From: Epiperipatus broadwayi
Lineage: Eukaryota; Onychophora; Udeonychophora; Euonychophora; Peripatidae
Length of the DNA stretch: 64,000 bases
NCBI GenBank assembly: GCA_028023455.1
Contig: JAQFVV010006644.1
Span: 502,353-566,352 of the forward strand
Reading direction: 5' to 3'
Both the position numbers and the translations under genes were made by a program. Below the pieces are notes generated by a model. That model worked only from the letters and a program-made list of their open reading frames with translations. It was not told the DNA's origin and searched no databases. Below, piece after piece: positions 50,004 through 59,930 of this stretch (positions are counted from its first letter, which is position 1; each line of letters starts with the position of its first letter).

Positions 50004-52461
50004 TGTAAATATCGATAAGTCTATCTATATTTTAAAAATTGTCATTTGTTATTAAAAAAAAAAATCTCTTTGAGTTGATGTTTATATATGAAGTATTATT
50101 ATTGTTTATGGTTATTAGGTATAGTTATTGTTTGAAGTTATTATTTTATTTATATGTTGATGGTACATCGTTATGAATATTTAATTATTATAAATAAATA
50201 AAGACATATAAATTGTTGATTATAAAAAAATTATTTTATTTGCAGTGATTATTAAAAAAATGCAATATTATTATTTATGTATATTTTTAAAGCTGTCAAA
50301 TAAATTTTCAATTTAATATTTTTTATATATATGCTTGATATTTTATTTTTTTTTAATGTTAATTGTTTAAAATAAAACATGTGTAACAATGGTTTTCAAA
50401 ACAGCATTTGCTAGCACGTGGAACAACAGCAACAACAAGAAGAGGCCATTATTATTATTAAGATAGTAATAAAACCAACTGAAGGATAAAAATTTGTTGT
50501 ATTTTTTTTTCTTTGAAATTACCATTCTTCAGAATATTGGAATAAGATAGATTTCTATGGTAAATACATAAATCATGACAGGCTAATAGAGATATATCGC
50601 AGCCAAGAGGCTGCACCATTTCTTTCATTTATTCCAAGGCAGTTTAAAAAGAAAAACTAAGCAAATTTCAATACATGTATTTCATCGCGTCTGAAGCCGA
50701 AATTTGACATAGCTATCTGGAATCTATAATGGTCAATCTAATAATAATCTGGAGGTAACTAGAATTAATATATTGGATTTAACATTTCAATTTATTTATT
50801 TATTTTTCAAGGAAAGAAATTTTAGAAGGATAAAAATATACATACATCCAAGAATTGACAATTTTCTCTAACGTGATAGTTTCTTCACTTTAACTAGAAT
50901 GCATTCTAATATTAAACGGATAAAGAAATAAAACAATGGAATAAGTTGACTTTTGAAGGAAAACTAAACAAGTGAATTTTGAAAGGTAGTAAATAATTTT
51001 ATATGTATAAATGATATATAAATATATTTTTGAGATCGATATTCATTTTTTTTTTTTACTTTTATTTTTCATTATAAAAATATAACGTTTTATAAATATT
51101 CAATTCAAGCGTCTTGTTTTCTAACAGCAATAAACGTTTAACAGGTGTCAAAATTAACACTTAAGTAATTTAAAACCTTAAAGTATGGCTTATAAGTTTG
51201 GGTTGCATATGAGTTGTTATGTATATTTTAATAAGTAAATTTATATTCGCAAATGTTTATTATAAAAATTGTTTTATTATTAATTTATTTCCATTTTTTT
51301 TTTAACTTTATATAATGATTCTTATGCATACCAAAACAATAATTTATATATATTTGCTGTATATAATATTTTTTTATTTATTATTTTAAATATCTGAAAA
51401 ATATAAATATGGATTTGTATTTATATTAATACCTACTTGTTAAGCACAGATATGTCTTTATTTATTTAATATATATACTTATTGCAAGTATATATGTATA
51501 TTTATTATTTGGGTTTGTATTTAAAACATTGATATTACCTAAAATTAAACCATAATATAAAAATAAAGGATGTACTATTTGTTTTATAAGTAATGCCTTT
51601 GTAATTTATTTGAAAGTGTATTAATATTTTATTCTTATTTTTCTTTTAGTGCCAAAGTCATTATGAAATTAATTGAATTCACAATTTAATAGAGGATAAC
51701 TACGTATTTCACTTATTATTTAGTCTTTAAGTTACTTACACATATTATTATTCATTGATATGTTTAGATATACATAAATTTACATAATAGATGTGTATAT
51801 TGGATTTAATAGAATTCCCTTTGTTTCTGATATATATATTTGATTAGTTAGTTATATCAACCTTGAAAATAAATTATAATGATAGATCTCATTGCTCTGT
51901 ATGATTTTAGATTTATTTCATGTATAGCTAGTTGGAAGGGCATATAAACAATTTATTTAAATATAACTGGGATAATTTTGTCTTTCTTCATTTAAATTAT
52001 ACAATTTATTATATTAGGCTTTCTCAACAATTGGATTCATTTAGATTATATATATTCCATTACGTTTATCATCCAATGTTTGAAGCATTATTTTCTTCTC
52101 ATATATTGATGTTCCATTACATTTGAGGTATAATATGTTTATATGATATATTGTCCATTACATTTGGCACCACAAACTGTTGGTCCCAGTTAACTGATGA
52201 TTGGTATAATGGAGTAAAAGTATGTTCCATTACATTTGGACGCCACAACGTGGTCAGCATAATATGTTCGTTTAATTATTCATTACATTTGGTGTATCAA
52301 AGTTAGGGGCTTGGTTAACTAATGATTATTGTTGCAAAAGTTCATATGTTTATTTTCATTTGAGATCATATAAAGATACATTCCATTATATTTGGCTTTC
52401 CCAATGTTTGGGGCCTTCTTTCTTCAATTTAAATGGAATGCAGCAAGTACATTCCATTACA
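50004..52461 (+). repeat. E2 5' LTR (copy B)
   Basis: 2458 bp, TGTAAATATCGATAAG...CATTCCATTACA. Differences from copy C are mostly A/T-run lengths plus very few substitutions. A 64-codon frame at 51932-52126 recurs in A and C only because the LTRs are homologous. Its 3' 400 bases contain the junction array described separately. Confidence 0.88.
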
Positions 52462-52470
52462 TTTGGCGCA
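52054..52470 (+). repeat. Array of LTR-end/PBS-junction copies in the E2 LTR
   Basis: The true junction TTCCATTACATTTGGCGC (52452) is preceded inside the LTR by degenerate copies: ATTCCATTACGTTTATC (52054), TTCCATTACATTTGAGG (52112), TCCATTACATTTGGCACC (52154), TTCCATTACATTTGGACGCC (52225), TTCATTACATTTGGTG (52279) and TTCCATTATATTTGGC (52381). Several go on with PBS-like text such as CACAACGTGG or CCCAATGTTTGGGGCC. The same array is in LTRs A and C. It suggests the LTR grew by taking in successive primer-site regions. Confidence 0.7.
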
Positions 52471-52486
52471 ACAACTAGGGCTCGAA
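52464..52486 (+). promoter_or_regulatory. E2 primer-binding site
   Basis: TGGCGCAACAACTAGGGC and five more bases (ending CTCGAA) start two bases after the LTR. The complement has CCA, a discriminator G, seven acceptor bases, a five-base T-stem strand and a loop TTCGAGC. It thus matches tRNA geometry base for base over 23 nt. TGGCGCA starts are used with tRNA-Ser in 297/17.6-type elements; the exact tRNA here is inferred. Confidence 0.65.
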
Positions 52487-54100
52487 ATAAGCTAATTAGG
52501 GCTTGAAATACCCCACATACCTGAGAGATGTGTAGTATATATATTGATATGAGATGTATAGTTTAAAGAAAGAGAAGCATTTTTGTGTGTTTAATTTTTT
52601 TTTTATATAAATGGAAATATTTTGGCCTTATGTTTAGATGGTGATTGTTACTGTTATTGTATTTTTTTTAATGATGAAAGATAAATATAGTCATGAAGCA
52701 GTTTAATTTCAATTTAAAAATTATATTGATGGTGTTAAATTATAGCGTAATAATTTTGTCCATATTTGGAAAGTTTATGTTGTAGAAAATCTATAATTTT
52801 GAGGGTTAGATTGGATATTTGATTGTTGGAGTTTGGTTGGTTCTGTTGCAAGTATTGATGTTGGATGGGGAATTTTTGTCATTGTCTTGAGGATGTGATG
52901 CATTCATGTCACTTGTGATTGATTGATCTCATTTACTGCTCCAACCCAAATTTTGATGTTAGTTATTATTTATCATGAAGCAGTTAACAGTAGTCCTGCC
53001 ATGATTTTACCTTTAAGACTCCAGAGAGAGTAAGGTATAATTATTTTTGATATATGTATAATATTTGCCTCTAAGACTCCCAAAGATGAGCAAGGAAATA
53101 TTTTATAAATAATAGCCCCTAAGACTTGGATGTAAGCAGGGCAGTGTAATAGTGTTTTCAGAAAATTATTATGGGTTGTAGTAGCTTGGATAGAATGAAA
53201 TGTGATAATCATCTAAGTGTTCATGAAACATTGTATGCTTTAGGAGTAATGATTGAATTCTTTTATCTATATCAAAGTTGTGAAGTGCTAATCAATCTTT
53301 TGGCTGTCAGTATCTGTCGGATCTTTGGAGGAATAGATAAGTATATAACTTAAATATATAACACCAAACTTAAGGGCTTGGTTAATTGATTATTGTTGGT
53401 AACAAATAATCTATTACATTGATTATCAATTAGGGTTTGAAAACAAACATATCAATGTTTTATTTTCCATTATAAGTGACTTTTAAACATGAAGTTCAAT
53501 TAGTGAATGTTTGTTGATAATAAATTGCATTAGTACAATTTTAGTAAAATAGTGTTTTGGGCACAAAAGTAAATAATTAGTGAAGTTGATTTTTTTTTTA
53601 TGTATATAAAATGGTATTAAGTTTTAAGGTCCAGAAAATTTATAGGTATCAATTTAGTAAGTTTATGCTTAACTACCATTATCTTGAGTGCGAAAGTTAT
53701 CTCACAATATTATTGAATTGGTTGTTTTCAAGGCATGTGAACATTTTATTGTATTTTAAATATTTCAAGGTTATATTGAATTTGATATGAAATTTCCACA
53801 TTTCAATATTGTATAAGTGTGGAATATTTATTATCATTATCTATAAATAAATGTTAGTTAGTGATCTCAGTTGTTACTTTCTTTTTCTCTCTCTATATAT
53901 ATATATTTTAGAGGAATTTATTATTGTTATAGTGATAGAAGAGACTTTTTATAAGCCAATAAGTTTATGAGTTCTAACAACTGAAATTTAGATTGTCGGA
54001 TAGCTATTATGTATCATAAAATTAAAAAGGCTTGTACTTTGCTTAGTTGAGTAATTGCTTGTTGGGATAATGATTGGAGATGGTGAGCCCTTGATCTGTG

Positions 54101-54115
54101 GTAATTACTACATAG

Positions 54116-54149
<34 letters not shown>

Positions 54150-54164
54150 CTATGTAGTAATTAC
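54101..54164. repeat. TA-cored perfect palindrome
   Basis: GTAATTACTACATAGAAATA, then a TA repeat, then the exact complement TATTTCTATGTAGTAATTAC. It is 64 bases long with its centre at 54132/54133 and would form a hairpin in RNA or a cruciform in DNA. Confidence 0.85.
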
Positions 54165-54167
54165 GGA

Positions 54168-54200
54168 CAGAACCCGCAAAATATGTATTTTATATATATA
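54168..54200 (+). mobile_element. PLE terminal fragment, about 30 bp
   Basis: GAACCCGCAAAATATGTATT and the following TTATATAT match the outer end of both arms of the PLE palindrome (9309 and, complemented, 7305). It is followed by a TA repeat, as there. It could be an extremely 5'-truncated PLE insertion. Confidence 0.5.
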
Positions 54201-54252
54201 TATATATATATCTTAGATTTTTTTTTTGTATAATATTACAGTACTAGTAATA

Positions 54253-55956
54253 ATGGATAATAGTAATGAAATGCCAGTTAGTGGTGATTTTGATTTAAGA
54301 GAATTTATGGAAAAATTTAGAGCAGAATTAAAAGCAGATCTTAGAGCTGAGATAAAAACAAATTATGAGAGACTAGAGTCTAGATTAAATACCAATCATG
54401 AGAAACTAATGACTGCATTAACAAGCAACTCTGATGAATTTAAAGCTGGGTTGAAAACCAACTCTGATGATCTTTCTAGAGAATTAAAAGTTGCATCAAA
54501 AACTCTGGTAGATAATAATTTTATAAGATTAGACACAAAAGTTGATGAAGAAATGGAAGAATATAAAAAACCCATAGATGTGACTAGTGAAAATATTAAT
54601 GAAAATGAAGAGTGTGTTAAAATAGTTGATAAATCCTTAGAAATAAAATTAAATTCACAAAAGCAATCAGAAGAAGTAGAATTAAGTTGTGAAAGATTAA
54701 AGGACACTGTTGAGAATTTAGAAATTGGACAGTTAGGTTTTCAATGGTTAGACAATAGTACTCTAGAGTTAAGAGAAATAAAAATGCATGATAATAAAAT
54801 GAATGAAGGTGTTCAAACTTTAGAAGTTGAATTAAGTTCACCAGAAAAGATTAAAATTAACTCTCAAAAATTACTAGAAAGAACAGAATGTGTTTATCAA
54901 AGTCAATATAAAGAACAGTATCATAGTAATTTTGTGTGGTACAAAGAAAGCATATTTTTATATATATTAGAACATAAATATTTGAGTGATAATTTGTACC
55001 ATTGTTGCAATAGAAATGACTTATTTTACAAGTATCCCAGTAGGACAAAGTTGGTAAGATATATCTTATTGAAATTTGAGAGAAATAAAAAGGTAAAGAA
55101 ATCTAAAGAGAATTTTCTTTATGAAAATTGTAATAGAAGGATGAAAGTAGGCAAAGCAAAAGTTAAACTTAAAGTTGTAGAAGGAATGATAAATAATATT
55201 GATTTTCTTAGAGAGAATATTGACAAGGAAAGAGATGTAGGGAAAGCAAAGGTAAAATTTAAAAGAATGGGTAAAAAGATATTTGATCTGAATCTTGGTA
55301 GAAGGATGATTGATGAGGAAAAAGAAATTGGCAAAGCCAAAATTAAACTAAAAATAAGAAGTGAGGATGTGATTAATAAAGATTTTCTTTGAGAAAATAT
55401 AGCTAAGGAAAGAGATTTAAGTAAACCTAAAGTTAAACTGAAAAGAATTAATATAGAACAGGATAATATTAATGGTGTAAAACAAAATGATTTTCAAGAA
55501 TTCTTTAATGTTGAAGTTGTATCACATCAATCTGATTTGCAATTTTTAAAGGATTATTTGGAAAATTTGAATGAATACCACTCAAAATTGCCCAGAGAAT
55601 TGTTTTTAATTGAACGTAGAACAAGTGAAGTAAAATAAAGACTTACTCAAGTCGATGATGTTTATCAAGATAGTCAAAGGAAAGGTAATAGATTATCTGA
55701 TAAAATAGCAACTGTTATTGATAAAGTTAAGAATTATGTTAGTGCTTATGATCAAGTTACTATTTATGTAAAGGATATAGATGCAGAATCTAAGGAGTTC
55801 ATAGCAAAATCTTTAGATACTTATCTCAAAATTATTCAAAAGCAATTGAATTATACCAAAACGTTATATAAAAATCTTGTAAATCAAAGCAAATTTCTTC
55901 ACAGAGTTCAACATACTGGAAATTCTTTTCAAGAAGAATTAAAAAGGCACTTTTGA
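54253..55956 (+). pseudogene. E2 coiled-coil protein with 30-residue basic repeats, two in-frame stops
   Basis: The frame opens at 54226, but the likelier start is the second Met (54253, MDNSNEMPVSGDFDLREF). Residues about 20-250 are coiled coil with short repeats (LKADLRAEIKTNYERLESRL; TNSDEFKAGLKTNSDDL). From residue 308 a unit of about 30 residues ending in GKAKVKLK-like text recurs four times (about 308, 339, 368 and 398), and E1 has one or two such units at the same place. TGA at 55390-55392 ends the first 388 codons, and TAA at 55636-55638 interrupts again. The frame otherwise stays open, with coding-like helical sequence, to TGA at 55954-55956. No capsid, CCHC or enzyme motif. It sits where Gag would be; RNA binding by the basic repeats is a guess. 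Confidence 0.65.
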
Positions 55957-56160
55957 TTATTATTATTTTTTTTTTAAAGAAAACTTGGACAAATATCTAG
56001 ATGATCTGAAAGATAGATATAAATAAATGAATATGGTTATTAATATGAAAAATAATATTCTTTAAACCATGTTAGTCCTTAGAAAGATTACAAATTTGAG
56101 AAGTTTTTTCGATATCTCATAATTCATTAGTTATCTGCAAAGACATTTTTTTTTCGGTGG

Positions 56161-56172
56161 ATTAGGGGGTAT
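56161..56172 (+). promoter_or_regulatory. E2 polypurine tract
   Basis: ATTAGGGGGTAT lies directly before TGTAAATATCG of the 3' LTR, with a T-rich run about 20 bases upstream, as is usual for plus-strand priming sites. Its G run matches the E1 tract. Confidence 0.65.
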
Positions 56173-58620
56173 TGTAAATATCGATAAGTCTATCTATATT
56201 TTAAAAATTGTCATTTGTTATTAAAAAAAATCTCTTTGAGTTGATGTTTATATATGAAGTATTATTATTGTTTATGGTTATTAGGTATAGTTATTGTTTG
56301 AAGTTATTATTTTATTTATATGTTGATGGTACATCGTTATGAATATTTAATTATTATAAATAAATGAAGACATATAAATTGTTGATTATAAAAAAATTAT
56401 TTTATTTGCAGTGATTATTAAAAAAATGCAATATTATTATTTATGTATATTTTTAAAGCTGTCAAATAAATTTTCAATTTAATATTTTTTATATATATGC
56501 TTGATATTTTTTTTTTAATGTTAATTGTTTAAAATAAAACATGTGTAACAATGGTTTTCAAAACAGCATTTGCTAGCACGTGGAACAACAGCAACAACAA
56601 GAAGAGGCCATTATTATTATTAAGATAGTAATAAAACCAACTGAAGGATAAAAATTTGTTGTACTTTGTTTCTTTGAAATTACCATTCTTCAGAATATTG
56701 GAATAAGATAGATTTCTATGGTAAATACATAAATCATGACAGGCTAATAGAGATATATCGCAGCCAAGAGGCTGCACCATTTTCTTTCATTTATTCCAAG
56801 GCAGTTTAAAAAGAAAAACTAAGCAAATTTCAATACATGTATTTCATCGCGTCTGAAGCCGAAATTTGACATAGCTATCTGGAATCTATAATGGTCAATC
56901 TAATAATAATCTGGAGGTAACTAGAATTAATATATTGGATTTAACATTTCAATTTATTTATTTATTTTTCAAGGAAAGAAATTTTAGAAGGATAAAAATA
57001 TACATACATCCAAGAATTGACAATTTTCTCTAACGTGATAGTTTCTTCACTTTAACTAGAATGCATTCTAATATTAAACGGATAAAGAAATAAAACAATG
57101 GAATAAGTTGACTTTTGAAGGAAAACTAAACAAGTGAATTTTGAAAGGTAGTAAATAATTTTATATGTATAAATGATATATAAATATATTTTTGAGATCG
57201 ATATTCATTTTTTTTTTTACTTTTATTTTTCATTATAAAAATATAACGTTTTATAAATATTCAATTCAAGCGTCTTGTTTTCTAACAGCAATAAACGTTT
57301 AACAGGTGTCAAAATTAACACTTAAGTAATTTAAAATCTTAAAGTATGGCTTATAAGTTTGGGTTGCATATGAGTTGTTATGTATATTTTAATAAGTAAA
57401 TTTATATTCGCAAATGTTTATTATAAAAAATTGTTTTATTATTAATTTATTTCCATTTTTTTTTTAACTTTATATAATGATTCTTATGCATACCAAAACA
57501 ATAATTTATATATATTTGCTGTATATAATATTTTTTTATTTATTATTTTAAATATCTGAAAAATATAAATATGGATTTGTATTTATATTAATACCTACTT
57601 GTTAAGCACAGATATGTCTTTATTTATTTAATATATATACTTATTGCAAGTATATATGTATATTTATTATTTGGGTTTGTATTTAAAACATTGATATTAC
57701 CTAAAATTAAACCATAATATAAAAATAAAGGATGTACTATTTGTTTTATAAGTAATGCCTTTGTAATTTATTTGAAAGTGTATTAATATTTTATTCTTAT
57801 TTTTCTTTTAGTGCCAAAGTCATTATGAAATTAATTGAATTCACAATTTAATAGAGGATAACTACGTATTTCACTTATTATTTAGTCTTTAAGTTACTTA
57901 CACATATTATTATTCATTGATATGTTTAGATATACATAAATTTACATAATAGATGTGTATATTGGATTTAATAGAATTCCCTTTGTTTCTGATATATATA
58001 TTTGATTAGTTAGTCATATCAACCTTGAAAATAAATTATAATGATAGATCTCATTGCTCTGTATGATTTTAGATTTATTTCATGTATAGCTAGTTGGAAG
58101 GGCATATAAACAATTTATTTAAATATAACTGGGATAATTTTGTCTTTCTTCATTTAAATTATACAATTTATTATATTAGGCTTTCTCAACAATTGGATTC
58201 ATTTAGATTATATATATTCCATTACGTTTATCATCCAATGTTTGAAGCATTATTTTCTTCTCATATATTGATGTTCCATTACATTTGAGGTATAATATGT
58301 TTATATGATATATTGTCCATTACATTTGGCACCACAAACTGTTGGTCCCAGTTAACTGATGATTGGTATAATGGAGTAAAAGTATGTTCCATTACATTTG
58401 GACGCCACAACGTGGTCAGCATAATATGTTCGTTTAATTATTCATTACATTTGGTGTATCAAAGTTAGGGGCTTGGTTAACTAATGATTATTGTTGCAAA
58501 AGTTCATATGTTTATTTTCATTTGAGATCATATAAAGATACATTCCATTATATTTGGCTTTCCCAATGTTTGGGGCCTTCTTTCTTCAATTTAAATGGAA
58601 TGCAGCAAGTACATTCCATT

Positions 58621-58623
<3 letters not shown>
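56173..58623 (+). repeat. E2 3' LTR (copy C)
   Basis: 2451 bp, with the same ends and the same junction array as copy B. It is followed by ATAT and a long TA repeat. Confidence 0.88.
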
Positions 58624-58664
<41 letters not shown>

Positions 58665-58674
58665 GTAACTGTGA

Positions 58675-58712
<38 letters not shown>

Positions 58713-58720
58713 TCACAGTT
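58624..58720. repeat. (TA)n tract ending in a TA-cored palindrome
   Basis: A TA run (58624-58661) is followed by AACTGTGAGTATAT, a TA repeat, and ATATACTCACAGTT, a perfect palindrome of 54 bases at 58667-58720. It has the same design as the palindrome at 54101 but different arm sequences. Confidence 0.85.
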
Positions 58721-58739
58721 GTGGTCCATGATCTTAAGG

Positions 58740-59930
58740 ATGGGTTCTATTCTTACAGTTTTTAAAAACAAAGGGATTCGACAAAGTTTCAATATTTATT
58801 GTGTGATATCATTACTACCCACTACAGCAAAGCTGCTTTCAAGAATTTTACTGAATAAGTTGCTTTCAATTATAGATAAATCTTTACTAGAAACCTAATG
58901 TAGTTTAGAGAATCAAGAAGCACTATAAATATCTGTTATTATTTAAATGCAAGAAAAGTGTTGGAAACAAAAATATGATTTATATATTGTTTTAATTGAT
59001 TTGGTCAAACCATTTGACTTAATTAATGAAATAAGTCTATGACCTTGTGCAGAATTAGTTGACTGTCCACCAAAGTTTATCCCTATGATGCAGCTTTTGC
59101 TTCATGCACTGAAAGAAAATGTCACATTATTCATAGAAAATCTGAAGTATTTGAAAGAAAATTAATGTAAAATAAAGATATGCACTCCAATATTGTTTCT
59201 GAATTTTATGGCTGTAGTTTTTAAAACTGTCTACTCATGGCTTATATAAATTAGGAATCAAGATATGATACAGGTTCATGTTAAATAAAGTAAAAGCAAA
59301 AATAAAAGTATTACTTTCTTGGATTCTCAATTCTCAGTGTGCTGATAATTATGCTATTTTTTCCAGTTCAAAAGATGTTCTACAGCAAATGTACTTAATA
59401 ATTTAAATGCACCATGTGAAGATTTTTATTTACCAATTAGTGTTTAAAACAAGATTTTTTTTAGCTTTGATGACTATCAATTTGAAGATATAACCTGGTT
59501 TTTTTTTTTAATATTGCTGCTTTTAACAAGTTGAACAATAAATTATTTCACTACAGTCAAACAATACTCATGTAAATTTCCAGAATATGAAGTCGTTATT
59601 ATACCTAATTTACTATATGAAAATGAGATTTGAGCAATTTATCAACATTATATAAAAATATTTTTAAAAGTTTCACTTATGAAAAATACATCTTAGCAAG
59701 ATTTTAAGACCAATAAAAATATTCTTCAACTTGCTGAAGTGTTACTACATGATAAACTATTATAAAATGATCATTTCATTGCATTTTAAATGCAAAAAAA
59801 ATGACTAATACAAGACTTTAAATGAGTGCCTTATAGTAAATTTGAGCATGATTTCATGGGAGAGCTAGACCTTGTTTCATTATAAACATTATCTTAAAGA
59901 CATTCCAAAGGGACAGTGTTCACTGTTCAA
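58740..59930 (+). pseudogene. Decayed LINE reverse transcriptase, second family
   Basis: Frames joined across stops give the block order of a LINE reverse transcriptase. GSILTVFKNKGIRQSFNIY and VISLLPTTAKLLSRILLNKL form an open segment to 58898 (family form FKNKGD..NYRGISLL...K...RILLNRL). Then come a degenerate FIDLTKAFD region near 58990-59020, CPPKFIPMM near 59065, CADNYAIFSSSKDVLQQM (motif C, with YADD changed to CADN) near 59340, and C-terminal blocks such as VVIIPNLLYE near 59595 up to about 59930. It cannot encode protein. It differs from the LINE at 5.6 kb in all these blocks. Confidence 0.75.

Larger units (their letters stand above)
52487..54252 (+). other. E2 leader
   Basis: Long untranslated leader of about 1.8 kb. 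The part 52800-53360 aligns with the E1 leader. At 53373 it has GGGCTTGGTTAATTGATTAT, a copy of a segment also found in the LTR array at 52308. At 54220-54240 a T-rich tract with ATATTACAG lies just before the first ATG of the coding region and looks like a 3' splice site, so the leader may be spliced. A TA-cored palindrome and a PLE-end fragment lie at 54101-54200. Confidence 0.5.
50004..58623 (+). mobile_element. E2: young non-autonomous long-LTR retrotransposon, plus strand
   Basis: LTRs 50004-52461 and 56173-58623 are almost identical by eye and flank a 3.7 kb interior with a primer-binding site, leader, one coding region and a purine tract. ATAT flanks both ends (50000-50003 and 58624-58627). 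No protease, reverse transcriptase, RNase H or integrase motif is present in any frame I read. The leader and the protein are related to those of E1, but the LTRs are not. It needs an autonomous partner, which is not in the window. Confidence 0.88.

Noticed and set aside
54396-55340. Minus-strand frames opposite the E2 coding region
   Set aside because: Mirror frames produced by the Lys/Glu-rich coding strand, giving Phe/Leu/Ser-rich nonsense.
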